Notes: generated by a model not told the origin, from the sequence alone. DNA of 64,000 nt from Syncephalastrum monosporum B8922 (GCA_000697355.1 JNEN01001212.1:186001-250000), one strand, 5' to 3'. Counted from the first letter of the stretch, positions 1-12,166 are shown. A program made the numbers and translations.

Positions 1-69
1 GGATATGTGATACTGTGTTATTTCTTCATTCCTTTGTCTCCCTTTCAAATAGACTTACGGTTCTGGTCC

Positions 70-714
70 TTAACCAGGCTCTTCCCTGGGTCGGCGTCTT
101 CGCCGTCGCAACGACCCATCTTGTCTTTGGCGTCCCAGGTAGACATCGTGGCTCTGGCCGTGGTCGGGATGGGGTCCATATTTCTTGCCGCCATCGAGAA
201 AGATCTTGATCATTTCATTGTCAGCCTTTTGACGCCCACGGTAATTTAGAAATTTGAGGAGCTGAAAAGCACGACCGTAGAATGCAAGAAGTGGGTCCAA
301 TGCAGCCATTTTTCGTTGTATGTACGTCAATAGCCTTTCTTGCAATGCTGTCTTTGGTGATCTGATATTGCTCTCGACTTGGCTAATGTTATTGGCTTGT
401 TTCCACTCCTTGATCTGAGCATTCGTCTTGCGAAATCCGGCAGTGGTATAGTATTCCGCCCCACTGTACTTGCGCACTTGGTGGCGACGTTCCTTCGGCG
501 TCGCGAGGAGTGACTCTTCTGGAAGGTCAGCTTTGTGGAGATACGCTCTTGGATCTGACGAATTGGATGCAACGAATATCTCAGTGACTCCCGGGTCGAT
601 ACCTGACACTTCCAGGCTCGCGAGGGTGGATGGGTCGAGGTCTGATAATTGCAGCGGGGTGCCGACTGTCTCTTTTCCAGGCTTTTTGAAACGGGAAACA
701 CACAGAGTACCCAT
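70..714 (-). pseudogene. TnpB/Fanzor-like RNA-guided nuclease fragment
   Basis: Partial reading frame of 214 codons from an ATG at 714. It contains SGIDPGVTEIFVAS (Asp40), which resembles the first RuvC motif of TnpB/Fanzor (OrfB) nucleases. This is followed by a conserved-looking block (KYSGAEYYTTAGF, then FYGRAFQLLKFLNYRGRQKA) and GGKKYG before an Arg-rich tail. The second and third RuvC motifs and the C-terminal zinc ribbon are absent: the frame stops at 70, near the window edge. A GTAAGT on the minus strand just below may be a splice donor. The frame is open upstream to about 873, adding a half C2H2 finger (YSCPSCDKKF), and is then closed by TAG at 874-876. It is either a decayed element or an intron-containing gene cut by the window. 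Family assignment is from recalled motif resemblance only. Confidence 0.5.
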
Positions 715-876
715 CAGTGTAAAACTTCGTCTGCTTTCAAACTTTTTGTCGCATGAAGGACAGCTATAGACCGTTTCTGAGGTGTTCGTGCCTTCTGTCT
801 TTCTTGAACGATGTGAAAGACGGATGTACTTGTGACTCTTTAAAATGTGGTTTTTGACAGGTACTAAACGATTCTA

Positions 877-2963
877 GGATTTCTCCTTCTTTAAATCCGT
901 AACTTCAGGATGAGGATTGACTCTAAGGATTGAGCCAGAACCTGGTGTCGAGTGTCTGAATTCGGGACTCCGGGTTCATGCTTGACGTGAGACTGGCACT
1001 TAAAATACTTTGGTACTTTGGTTTGGGCTTCATTGTTAAAACCAGAACAAAAAAAAAAGCAAATAAACGGTCAATGTCAACCTAACAGCTGCTGTTATTT
1101 TTGTCAGCCTCTGATTCCTTTCTGGTGGCACACCACTTTGATTTTGGAAAGGACTGTAAGGTCGTTGGTTAGAAAGAACACGTTTAAGTCCTGTATTGTC
1201 GCTTAATTACGAATTTTGCAACCACAAATGTATGGCGCATTAAGAAGGAAATCCCTGCTGTTACTGATTGACTCCTGACAAAAGTAAGCGCCCCTGCATA
1301 GTGTTATATCTTTCTCCTCTCTGATTTCAATGCGCATTGCGTTTGCATGACTTTTATGATTAGCTTGTTAACTCCTGCTGCTTCCACATTGCTGATGTGA
1401 GTACTGCGGAAAGGAACTGACGTTGACTGTTGAATCGATGCACATTAAAAAATGCAGCACATATATTCATTATCTACGTATGCGCAGTCCACTAATGGTA
1501 CATGATTCACTAACACACATACAATAGTACCAGCTATAGCGTATAGCCAGTTTTGTATGTCTGTAAAGAAAGACTCAACTGATTTACGCGTCTGCCTAAT
1601 GGCAATCCTGAATGCAGGATAGCGCTTCACCAGTTCGGTTCACCCTATGTTTTTTGGAAATTGCCAATCAACAGGTAACGAAGACAACCCATTGTACATG
1701 ATATGATGGTGTTCAGATACGCGCGAAATCTATCGAGTCAAAGCTGTAATTCAGCCGAATATGCTTACGTTATTCTCCAAGGATATGTATGGTAAATGAG
1801 CACTATAAACTAGTATCTATGAATCCTGATTGAGCAGTGCGTTTCACGGGTTTCAAATGCGTACTATATCTTGACTTGCTGTAATATGTCTCAAACATGA
1901 TCACGTCATCTACAGGGTGTAACCGATTTTACACTATACCCATACAGTATAGATCAAGGTGGCAATCCCTTACAAGGTTGCACACACCGCAGATTTGAAG
2001 ATTGACCCGATGTCAGTATTTCTCGGCAACTCCTTCAGGGAAGCCTTGCAGCGATCAACGGCGTTGTGCAGGTTCTGACACCATTAGACAAAGAGCTGAA
2101 AACAGCCATATACCGTGCTGTTTTAAACGCCTTTGTTCTTCGTTTGTTATTGTGTATGCTGTGCCAGACGGAGGGCACAAGTATCCCGATCCTTTTTGCT
2201 GAGAAACCTCATTAGGTAATCAGAGCACCTCGACCGACCAGCTCTACGCGCAGCAGGCAGCCCACCCTGGCAACCATTCACATGATGATGCATTACATGT
2301 TTCAAAACACTATTTACCTTGACCTCCTTCATACATACTTTTATGTATGCTCTTTTCGTCAGTGTAAAATGGGCATGTTATTCTATTGGTGCCACACCAC
2401 ATGCACAAAAAAAGGAACTGGCCGCCAATTTTTTTGTCATAAAAGCATGACGCGCGCGCGGTGCTTATGTTACATACCTTATGCGCTGTGAAAACAACAG
2501 ACAGAAAAAAAAACATTAGAAGCATAATACAATCAAGGTTCGTACAAGGTACCTGGGTCCGTTGACTGGGCCACCAAGAAGGATGAAAACAAGCTGCCCT
2601 TCTCAGGATGTGTGTAGAAAACTAGGTGAATCTGTGTGACACACGTGCGCAGAGGCCACCCAGACAAAGACGGAGGATCATCTCGGCTCAAAAAAAAAAA
2701 AAAAAGGCTTCAGGAGAAAAGGACGCAAGGGGTGATCCCTGAAAAAGAAAGAAACCAACTTAGCATCTATATACTACAACAAACGCATCAGCATCATTAT
2801 CATACTGATCCCAAATATCGGCAGACGGAAAAAGAAAAACGACTGACCATCGAGAACAACGACAAGCTCATGCTAGCCCCTCTTAACGCCTCCTCCTCCT
2901 CTGCAATTTAATATTCTATCCATCTGATTCATCTATTACAGAGCAGATCCGATCGCAATCTAA
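877..2963. other. Gene-poor, AT-rich stretch
   Basis: No reading frame longer than about 90 codons has recognisable content, and no splice-linked exon chain is visible. At 960-1020 the minus strand has a short Cys/His-containing frame (KCQSHVKHE) that could be a decayed continuation of the neighbouring nuclease fragment. Poly-A runs and a small GC-alternating run near 2452 are the only other structure. Confidence 0.5.
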
Positions 2964-3188
2964 CTAACCAAGGCCAACGCGTAAGGAGCTCGAGAACTTG
3001 GCGCTTTCATTTATTACTTTGTCTGTGCCAAAAGAGTTTGGGTTGACAAGGGTTGGCATAAAGTTTTTAGCTAAACTTTCAATGGTACGACCGACAAAAC
3101 GCCCACTGTGAGAACCCAAAACTTCTGTATAAATTTCTCCGAAGAAAACAGAAGAATCATCCAGGCATTGGAATGTAATCACAAGCTG
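2964..3188 (-). pseudogene. Orphan coding-like fragment, unknown family
   Basis: A minus-strand frame of about 74 codons with ordinary protein composition and no low complexity. It contains stretches such as GEIYTEVLGSHSGRFVGR and SLAKNFMPTLVNPNSFG and ends at TAG 2964-2966. It has no ATG: the frame opens just after a good acceptor (CCCTCAG, about 3189-3195), so it looks like a last exon. No convincing upstream exon was found before the divergent kinesin gene. I do not recognise the family. It may be the 3' end of a lost gene or chance. Confidence 0.25.
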
Positions 3189-3440
3189 AGGGCAAGGAAA
3201 GATGAAGAAAGAGAATGACTAGGGGTATAGACTACTGAAAGAGCATCATTCTCGAGCAAGTTGTTGGTTGTGTAAGGCTCGGTGTATGTGTGCTTAAGCG
3301 TTAGAGAAGTAGTGGTACATCGTCTCCCGCAATGTATTTGTTTTGGGTTGCCTTTTTGTCGTTGGCGTTTTGAGTTGCCCGTTTTGGATACCCCATTTTG
3401 TTTATCCTGCTGCCCTTCAAAGCCGCCGTGCCCACCATAT

Positions 3441-3452
3441 CATTATATATAT
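3441..3452 (+). promoter_or_regulatory. Possible TATA element of the kinesin gene
   Basis: An alternating AT run (cattatatatatg) lies about 165 nt before the kinesin ATG, followed by a pyrimidine-rich leader. Position and composition suit a core promoter, but this is composition only. Confidence 0.25.
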
Positions 3453-3614
3453 GACCACTTAACCCATCGCTCTTGGCTCTCAGCTGCTCCTTATTTTCCT
3501 ATCACTTTCTCTCTTCATTTTTACTCCTCTGCTTCTCTTTCTTCCTTCTTTTTTCTTTCTCATTCTGAAGGAAACTCTTCTCATTTTCTTCTCTTGAGCC
3601 GCCCTGTCCCCGTC

Positions 3615-6600
3615 ATGTCTTCTTCATCCGTCAGGTATTCTTTATCATATAAAAAACGAAAACCATGCAAGGATATGTTTGACTTATGTCTCCTTTCTGT
3701 CCTATTTTCCTTCTCCTTTCAGGGTTGCTGTCCGGGTACGACCTTTGACAGAGAATGAGATTCAGCATAATTGCAACAACGTCGTATCTTTCACACCGGA
3801 CCAGCCTCAAATCACCATTGGCCAGGATCGCTCGTTCACCTTTGACTACGCATATGCACCCGAGACCGAGCAACAACATGTGTACTCAACCTGTGTGACA
3901 CCCCTCCTCAATAGCTTTTTGGACGGGTATGGCATGGGAGACGCAAGGGTGTGTAAAAATAACTCATCCCTGTATCCATTATTTCATTCATATGCAGATA
4001 CAACTCGACTATCCTGGCCTATGGACAGACAGGTAGCGGTAAAACCTACAGCATGGGCATCGGCTTTGACTCGGCTTTGGGCGCTACGACGAGCGACAAT
4101 GACGGTATCGTTCCTCGCTTTATCAACTCGCTTTTCCAACAAATCGAAGCACGTCAACGCGCATCGTCGGACTATTCAGCGCAGGTCCACGTGTCGTTTC
4201 TCGAATTGTACAACGAGGACCTCGTAGATCTTTTGAGCCCCAGGCAGCAGGGTCTCAATGTGTGCATCCGCGAGGACAGCCAGGGCAACATCTGCTGGAT
4301 GGGCGTGCGCGAAGAGCAGGTCACCAGCCCCAAGGAATTACTTGGGTACGTCTTGTGCTATAATTTTTTTTTGTTCCTCGGGTCGGAATATGATCTGATG
4401 ATAACATGTAATGCAGTGCCTTATCCAAGGGTTCGATTGCGCGTACGACGGCCTCCACCGATATGAACCGAGGTTCTTCTCGCTCGCATGCCATTTTTTC
4501 CATCAGTCTGAAGCAGAACACACCCACTGAGGGACGACTCGTCTCCAAATTCCATTTCGTTGACCTCGCTGGATCTGAAAGAGTAATGATTTATTTTAAT
4601 TATCCAGTCAAATGTACTAATGATTGTTGCTATGATTAGCTCAAGCGAACGAATGCAGTGGGCGACCGGGCCAAGGAGGGTATCTCTATCAACACGGGAT
4701 TGCTCGCGCTCGGTAACGTGATCTCTGCCCTGGGTGATGAGTCGCGCAAGGTGTCCCACATTCCTTACCGCGACTCGCGCCTGACTCGGCTTTTGCAGGA
4801 TTCACTCGGTGGCAACTCGCAAACCGTTATGCTTGCTTGTGTCTCGCCTGCGGACATCAATTACACCGAAACGCTGAATACACTCAAATACGCCAACCGC
4901 GCTCGCAATATCCGAAATCGTGCCACCGTCAATCAGGAGATGGGTGAGGCAGATCGCCTCAAGGCACAAATCACGCGTCTCAAGGAAGAGCTCCGCGGCA
5001 GTGACGATTTCTTGCGTGCTGTCAATGACGAGATGGATGCTCTTAAACGCGAAGTGGTCTCCCTGAACGGTCACATGGCCAACATGGCCTCCGAGCTTGC
5101 TCAAGTCAAATGCGAACGTGATATGCTGCGTGCCCAAGGCAGTAAAAACGCCACCACAAACAGTAGCGGTACGAATGACGACGACGACGGACACAATTTG
5201 CTCGTCGAGTATGCACAGACGATCGAAAAACTTCGCCTCGAGCTGCAGCAGCAACAACAGCAGCAACAAAAGATGCAGGAACAGCAGCAGCAAATGCAGC
5301 GCGTTATACCCCTTCCTACACCTGCGCAAACACCAGTTGACGAAGACGATTCTGCTACGTTGGTCGGTTCCTCCACGAGTCGCGAGCAGCCTCGAAAAGA
5401 CGACATCACCAATACGCCCATGACACGAAAGAAACGCCATAGCTATCGCTTTGGTTCCAAACGCTGCTCTCTTCGGAGCCGGCGCCGGCTCAGCACTAAC
5501 GTGCCACCCAAGTCTCCTCGGGTGGAACGACGCGGCAGCGGTTCTGCTGTCGAACGCTTGCTGCAGCAGACACGCACCGTCATCACAGCTGAGCGTGCTT
5601 TTCTCAAGGCATGCGATCAGGAGGACAGCGTGCTGAATTTTGCGGACAGCTTTCCCGGCAACGACCATGTGATTCCTATCCGCACCCGGCGCAACAGCAA
5701 TAATTTGCATCACCAGCAGCAGCAGCAGCAGAGACGCGCGAGTACCATGACGGCCGACCTCATTCAAAAATTCCGCGCCTCCATCGATGCCAAGCAGCAA
5801 TTATTGGAAGCGCTCGAACGCACCGAGACCCAGCGTGCCGAGGCTGCTGCGAGCGCGGGAGACTTGGCGGTCAAGAAGAATGCAGCAGCGACGCAATACA
5901 AGCGCGATTTGGCCGACCAGCGCGCGCAGTACGAGTCCCGCATCAAGAAGCAAGCCCAAGAACTGCAGGCGTTCAAACGCAAGCATAGCCAGGCCGTGAG
6001 TGCGGCCGAGACCGCGCGCAATAAGAGTAACCAGATCATCATGAACCTCAAAACAAAGCTTGAAAAGACGAGCCAGGAGCGCAAGAAGCTCCTCAAGCGA
6101 CACAAGCAAGAGGCAGACAAGGCGCGTGAGCGCGGTGCGCTCTACGAGAAGGAGATCCAGAAACTCAAGCGTAACGAGACCAAGGCCAACACGATGCGAG
6201 GACGCCTCGAACGTGACGTGGCGATGCACAAGGCGAACGCGAAACGCGCGGCAGAACAGCACACCCAGGCCGCGGCACAGCTCAAGCAGGTGGCGTCGCT
6301 CCTCCGTAAGGTGCTCCAACACAATCCCAGTGCAGCACCTATGCTGGCCAAGGCCATCGCGTGTGCGAGTGTGGTCGGCGGAGCGCCCGCGACCTCCACC
6401 GCGATGCGCCGCCGCTCGTCCTCCAACGGCGGCAAGCCCCTCGCGCCGGTACATCAGCGCGTCGCGCATAAGCACCAGTTGCTCCGGCGCGCGATTGCGC
6501 TCCACGCGCAGAAATACGGGCACGACGATCTCCTGACCGACCTCAAGAAGCAGCGCGAGCGTCTCGCGAGCGAGCAAAAGGAGCTCCTCGCCGAACGCGC

Positions 6601-7105
6601 GATCGTGCTCGAGGATGAGCGGTCCCGGCTGGGCCCGGACGCGACGCTCGACGCCTCGGTGCCGCAATACATGGACGACCGGATCGATACCATCACCGCG
6701 CGCCTGGATTACCTCCTTCACCAGATTGCCTTCTTGGAGACCCACAAGTCGGAGGACACCTGGGTGGATGAGAACCCGACCTTCTTGCCCTTGCAGCCTG
6801 GCGAAGACGCACTGGTGGCGTACGAGATCGCGCGCTCCTTGCTGCGCAGCCTCGACCCAGAGGAGGCCAAGCTCACATCCGAGATCCTCCTGGAGGACAT
6901 CATCCAGCTCAAGCGGCAGAACGCCACCCACAGTGCACGCGAGCGCCACATGGAAGCCACCCTGCACAAGCTGCAGGACCACTTGGTCCTGATGCGTCGC
7001 CAAGGCTTGCTCTGGCTCGATACCGACCATGGCCTCGATCACCTTTTCAGCCGCGCCATGCAGGGCCCTGTGCATATCCACCAAGGCCTCGCCCTGCCTG
7101 CCTAA
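3615..7105 (+). CDS. Kinesin-4 family motor protein
   Basis: Plus-end microtubule motor of the kinesin-4 (KIF4/chromokinesin-like) group, 1067 aa. Exons are 3615-3634, 3723-3926, 3998-4345, 4417-4582 and 4640-7105; phases agree throughout. The N-terminal motor (about 1-345) shows VAVRVRPL, the P-loop GQTGSGKT (84-91), switch I NRGSSRSH and switch II DLAGSER (240-246). It continues with [19 protein letters not shown] and [15 protein letters not shown], which are typical of kinesin-4. The rest is a long coiled-coil stalk interrupted by a poly-Gln tract (about 5245-5300) and basic Ser-rich linkers. The tail is charged and helical. Kinesin-4 proteins act in spindle midzone organisation, chromosome arms or microtubule length control; which applies here cannot be read from sequence. 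The first coding exon is only 20 nt. Confidence 0.93.
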
Positions 7106-7442
7106 TGAATGATCTCCCATATACCCTCCCGCGTCTTTTGTCGTATACATTTACACACTCCCCCCCCCAACTTCATATCGTCACTATCTCCTCCTTATAG
7201 TATGTCCATAATCCCCCATTTTTTTCGATTTTCTTGCTGTTGTGATTTGCTCTTTTGTACATTTTGAAATATATACCCGCAAACTAATCATACTTCCTTG
7301 GAGCTTTTCCTTGTAGTTTGGGTTTGAGTTTGAGTTTGAGTTTTGCGATATGCGATTGCGATTTGCTTTGGTTTGTGTACGAGTAGGTCAAACAATTTGC
7401 ATATTTTGTCAGGTGCTATATAAAAGATATATATATATGTGC

Positions 7443-7474
<32 letters not shown>

Positions 7475-7521
7475 TAGTAGGAGCAATTTGGGTGCGGATA
7501 AGAAACGGAGTAGGGATAAAG
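7106..7521. other. Convergent 3' region between kinesin and NDT80-like genes
   Basis: No gene. It holds the presumed 3' UTRs of two convergent genes, a GTTTGA-type minirepeat near 7320-7342, and the TA/TG microsatellite listed separately. Confidence 0.6.
7428..7473. repeat. (TA)n(TG)n microsatellite
   Basis: A short run of alternating TA is followed by about 14 uninterrupted TG dinucleotides. It lies in the intergenic 3' region and is likely length-polymorphic. Confidence 0.9.
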
Positions 7522-9926
7522 CTAGTTTACAGGGTTTTCTTCCTTTTTTTCCTCTCGAACAGCTTCGCGCTGCTGTGAGTACGGTGGATACGACATTGTG
7601 CTTTGAAGGCCAGGCCGAGTATACGGAGACGAGCTGCCTGATTGCTGGTCCAAATTGTACATGACGCCTGGCGACGTGGGAGTCATGAGACTGCCGCTCG
7701 CAGTGCGCTGATGCTGAAAAGGCGTTTGATAGTATCCATAATAGGGCGTGGGCGGAGCTAATGCGCTGTATTCACCACCACCATTTCTCTGTGGATGCTG
7801 ATGGCTGTGTGGGTGTTGCTGGTGGTGGTCCATCCACGCCCCATGATCACCGTGACGGTAGAGGGACGCTGCGTACTTGTAATCGTAGTGAACAGCACCC
7901 GAGGAAGGGGCAGATGCCGTCCGGTCGTGTGCGCGCATAGCATCGACATATGGATGCTGGTGATACGAGGGGTGACTATCATACGCGGCGTAGTGATGAT
8001 GGTATTCAACAGGTTGCGGTGGGAGGGCTCCAGCGGGTGTGTCTGCAGCGGCAGGACCGGCCGATGCAGCTGCTGCTGTGGCGTCCTCGGGCTCGCGCTC
8101 AGAAATGGTACTCGTGGACGAGGCTACGACGGTCCCGCCAGCGCTTCCGGCACCGTTGGCGCCGGCGGATGATTTGGGTGCGCGGCTGGGACGACGCTCC
8201 TCTGTCGGGGAGGCAGAAAGGTTGCTGTAGTGACCGGGGCTACGGCCACGCACGACGAGCGGAGCCGACCGATTGGACGCGACTTTTATCAGCTGTTCAT
8301 TGTGGAGACGCGCAAAGAGCTCGACGTTCAAAATGTAATATTGCTGTGCGGCGCGTCGCTTGCCATTGTTGGCGGTGGCTGATTTGAACTGGATACGCTC
8401 AAACGTCACCACAGACTGGTCCTGAGGGTTCCCGGCTGACGCGCCCTGATACAGGGTCAAGTCGCCGTTGGGCACGACAGGCTTTGGCTCGGGCGTGAGC
8501 TGCGGGCCTTTGTCACGCTTGGCCGTGTGTTGAATCAGGGTGATGGTGGTCGTGTCATCGTCGGCCAGGCGAGCGGAAATGCCCATCCGGAAGCCACGGA
8601 CTTCATGTAATTCTTCATTTTCGTCCCGGACCAAGCAGGGAATATCGGCCTCCGGGTGGTAGAAGACTTGAGGGAAGTTGTTGAGGGTAAACGCGGCGCT
8701 CACTTGGAAGTAGTTGCGGCGGTAGCACGTCCAGTCGTTGTCAGCGATAAAGAAGCCGCGGTCAAACTTGCTCTGAATACGAGCCTCAATAACGGTTGCG
8801 CGGTCGACGGCAACGAGGTTGCCAAAGTACTTTGTCGCGCCAAACTTGGGACTGGGCTCGTGCACGGGATACGATGGTGCGGGTTGTGAGTGGGTAGCTG
8901 CGGCTGCGGTGGCAGCGGCAGTGGCAGGCGTGGCAGCCGCAGAAGCGGTAGCAGTAGCAGTAGCGGTAGCAGTGGGGGTGGACAGCGGGCCTTGCGCAGC
9001 AGGCGTGCGGCTCGAGGCCAGGTCGTCTACAGGATGCTGAGGAGGCTGAAGGTGCGGTGGAGGAAGGTCAGCGCGAGGTTCTTCCTTGGAGTCGGACACA
9101 GAAGGTCGCGGCGTCGTTGGCTGAGAAGACATGCTGTGTGCGACGACGGTGTCAAAAGTTTGGAAAGAGATGCGTAAGTGTGTGTTTCGTCAATGTGCAG
9201 CCTTGAGTGTGTGTGTGTTACCTGTGGGCCGGAGAGGCGTCGGATCGGCGGTGTTCAGAGGATAAGTGATTAGGGGTACGAGGATGATCAGCAGAGTACG
9301 AGAAATAATGCGTCTGATGAGGGTGTGTGTAATTGTGTGAACTCGAACTGCTGCAAAGAGGCGAAAAGAGGACAAAAATAAGAAAAAAAGAGAAAAGCGT
9401 TATTTAACGGGTGTACCTCATTTGGCGACAACATTTCCCTCTTTCCTGACCCCCTCACCACCCCCCAAAAAAAGTACACACACACACACATACACACAGA
9501 GCAGACAATACACACACACACACACGCGCGCGCGTCTCTCTTTCTCTCTCTTTTCCCTCTTGTCTCTTTGTCTCACGCACTGCATTGCATGTGTGCGTGT
9601 ACACAAACCCCCCTACCCCCCTTTTTACCCCCTTTGTTCCTTTTTTCTTTTACTTACGGATGATAGTAGTAATTCATGTAAGCATGGTTACTGTTGCCGT
9701 AGGTGGTTTGAGTCGCGGGTTGCTGTGCAGCCAGATGCGAGGGGTAACTCGATGGCGGCTGCTGTTGCGGTTGCTGTTGCTGTTGCGGCTGTTGTTGCTG
9801 TGACATTGGCGAGGAAGGGTGATGATGGGAGGGATGAATGGGAGAGGGCAATGGCGAGTACCGTTGGTTGGAGTAGGACGGACCCCAGGACGACGACGCA
9901 GTCCATTCCTTCTCGTGCAGATTCAT
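7522..9926 (-). CDS. NDT80/PhoG-type transcription factor
   Basis: DNA-binding transcription factor of the NDT80/PhoG family, whose members carry an Ig-like s-type fold and in fungi control meiosis, sporulation, starvation or biofilm responses. I model three exons: 9658-9926, 9222-9350 and 7522-9133, giving 669 aa in frame. The last exon alone has a usable ATG at 9132, but two upstream Tyr/His/Ser/Pro/Gln-rich exons join it with consistent phases. The NDT80 domain (about 225-435) starts near KYFGNLVAVDRATVIEARI. It includes FDRGFFIADNDWTCYRRNYF and ends around QQYYILNVELFARL. The flanks are low complexity, as usual for activators. A shorter protein starting at 9132 is the alternative. Nuclear location is inferred from the family. 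Confidence 0.88.
9477..9535. repeat. CA/CG dinucleotide tracts inside an intron
   Basis: Interrupted (CA)n and (CG)n runs lie within the proposed first intron (9351-9657) of the NDT80-like gene. At about 307 nt this is one of the longest introns in the window. Confidence 0.75.
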
Positions 9927-10690
9927 TCCACGTTACTTTTGGGTGGTACAACAGCCAAAGGAATAAAAAGAGGAAGCAGAAAGTAATAAACTTTTTTTCT
10001 GGGTGTGTATAATGAAATGCTCGCTCTCGTCTCGACTGAATGGGGCGTAGCCGGGTGGGAATCACGGCGCCCGTGGCTTTGGAGCACCGCAGACTCACAC
10101 CCATCCAATCTTTTATCCGCCCTCATCTCATTTTTTTGAAACAAAACGAAAGAAAAAGAAAGGTCCTTCGACGGCAGATACAAAAGTACAAAGAGAAACA
10201 ATTCATACATACGGCTCGTGCACTCTCTGTGCAACACCCCACCCGTGTGTGACATAGACCCCATCGCCGCGCACGAACATTGACTAGGGGTATCATCTTC
10301 TTGGATGTTGTCTTCTTTTTTCTGCTCCCCTTGCTTCGTTCTCCTTCAACACCGATGCAGCTTACCTCATAAATCCCGTGTTGAGATTTTGTGTCTCCGA
10401 GACTAAATTTCCTCTGTTTTGGGCCAGATCAGTTTGTATGTGGGTAGTTGCCATTCCATTTCTCTTGTTGATAATGCAGGAATGAGACATTTTGTGTATC
10501 CTAAAGTTGAACCGCATGCTTCGTCCATCGCTGACGACGGATCCTGCAGCTCGACCGGATCACATGGTTCATTTCCTTTTATTTGTGCCAGATCAAGATT
10601 CCGCCAACTGTACACCGTCTTGTATCAAGATCAGCAGATACTCTGAAAGCCCTGAATCCCCTCTTTTTTAATAAGAAAAAAGAAAAAGAT
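9927..10690. other. Upstream region of the NDT80-like gene
   Basis: No recognisable gene. Short frames here lack coding character. It probably holds the promoter and leader of the minus-strand NDT80-like gene. Confidence 0.5.
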
Positions 10691-10896
10691 ATGGATGATC
10701 TCACGACAAAGGAGCCTTTAGCACGTTCTTCACCTTTGTTAGACCAGCATCAGTATCACGGTAAATACTTGGCTTCCCCTAGCTCGTTTATATATATCGC
10801 ATTGGATCACGAGTCCTCCCGCAAGTAGGTCTTTTGTGTCCCTTTCAATGCAGCATGTATGCAGATATGAGACCTAGACCTGCTGCTATGAAATAC
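10691..10896 (+). CDS. Possible small spliced gene, incomplete
   Basis: ATG at 10691 opens a 70-nt frame ending at a GTAAAT donor (10761). An acceptor at 10864 restores the frame for 32 nt up to a strong GTAAGT donor (10897). The joined 34 residues (MDDLTTKEPLARSSP at the start, MRPRPAAMKY at the end) have normal, non-repetitive composition. Later exons are not clear: candidates after acceptors near 10940 or 10967 give short cysteine/aromatic-rich tails. No family is recognised, and it may be a real small protein, a 5' fragment or chance. Confidence 0.28.
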
Positions 10897-11438
10897 GTAA
10901 GTATAAAGTTACAAAATCTCAAAAGTTCATAGTCACTTCACTTTTACTCTTCTAATCATACAAAGTGGATGCGCAGAAAGCATTGCGATCGAATATATGC
11001 TACAATATACCTAGCTGCGGCCCGATCACAAAGTGAACACTTGTGCTATTTCTGTGTAATAGAACGTATGCATGTATAGAATATGAGCCTAGAAGGACCA
11101 ATTCGACGGTCCGAGTGCCATTGCTTGTCAAATATTTATCTTGGTCGCCACAATTTGAATAGCCCGCGCAGAGGCCATGCTCTCAGCAATATGGATCTGA
11201 GGCCATATTCGACTGGCCGCCAAATCCGACAGATCGAGCCTGTCACTTCCTCTTTTTTTTTTTTTAAAAAAAAAAAAGATCAATGCCTTAACGCCACCCT
11301 TCTTTGTGCGGCTTAGCCAATAAATAGCGTAGCATTTTTCTTTGACTGCAGCATATCTTTCATCACATGGAATATCAAATTAAAAGGGGTGCAAACAAAA
11401 AAAATTAGGATGAAGCGGAAGCGAGCAAGCCGCGATGC

Positions 11439-11444
11439 TTTATT
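11439..11444 (-). terminator. AATAAA poly(A) signal of RPS11
   Basis: Canonical hexamer 5 nt downstream of the RPS11 stop codon on the minus strand. Confidence 0.6.
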
Positions 11445-11448
11445 CAAT

Positions 11449-12166
11449 TTAGAACTTGTTGAAGGCCTTGTTGGACTTCTTGCCCTTGGTGACCTTCAGG
11501 ACGTTGAAGCGAACGGTCTTGGAGAGAGGGCGGCACTGACCAATGGTCACGATGTCACCACTACAGAAAACGGCCAATGTCAATACCAGGGACGTCAAAG
11601 GCTTGGTAAGCCGCTACCTCACCAACTACCTCGTCCGCAAAAAAAGGGGACATGGCGACATGCCCAAGATGGGTGCGAACCCATTATATCAATGAACCCC
11701 TTCTTGTTTTACGAACAAGGGAGGAAGCGCGACATATCAAAAAGAGAAAAGTAACACTTACACCTCAACCTGGACATCGTTGAAAGCGGGCGACAAGTGA
11801 GCCGAGATGTTACGATGGCGCTTCTCGTAACGGTTGTACTTGCCGACGTGGTGGAGGTAGTCACGACGGACGACGATGGTGCGCTTCATCTTGTTGGAGA
11901 CGACAACACCGGTCAAGATACGGCCGGAGATGTTGACCTCACCGGTGAAGGGGCACTTCTTGTCGATGTAGCTGCCGAACTTGGCCTCACGGGGAGTCTT
12001 GAAGCCGTAGCCGACGTTCTTGACCCAGCGGTTGTTGCGCTTCTTGAGCGACTTCGAGTTCTGGAAGATGCCAGCTTGCTTCTGGTAGGCCTTCTCGGTC
12101 TGTACACAGTGTCAGTTGTCTTCATTCCTGTCATTCGCGTCGACATGTACGCACCTGAACGTCCAT
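11449..12166 (-). CDS. RPS11: 40S ribosomal protein S11 (uS17)
   Basis: Small-subunit ribosomal protein uS17, which binds 18S rRNA near the base of the 40S body. Three exons (12155-12166, 11762-12099, 11449-11560) give 153 aa, close to the roughly 155-158 aa usual for the family. Recognisable segments include [41 protein letters not shown] and [18 protein letters not shown]. The first coding exon is 12 nt (Met-Asp-Val-Gln), a common layout for ribosomal protein genes, where the first intron often affects expression. AATAAA on the minus strand (11439-11444) lies a few bases after the stop. The 201-nt second intron is the longest in this gene. Confidence 0.96.

Noticed and set aside
4802..7150. 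Long antisense frames opposite the kinesin stalk (332 and 449 codons)
   Set aside because: Mirror frames of a GC-rich coding exon; their composition reflects the complementary strand and the sense gene is certain.
7350..7664. 104-codon plus-strand frame across the TG microsatellite
   Set aside because: Its length comes from the repeat and from overlap with the NDT80-like exon on the other strand.
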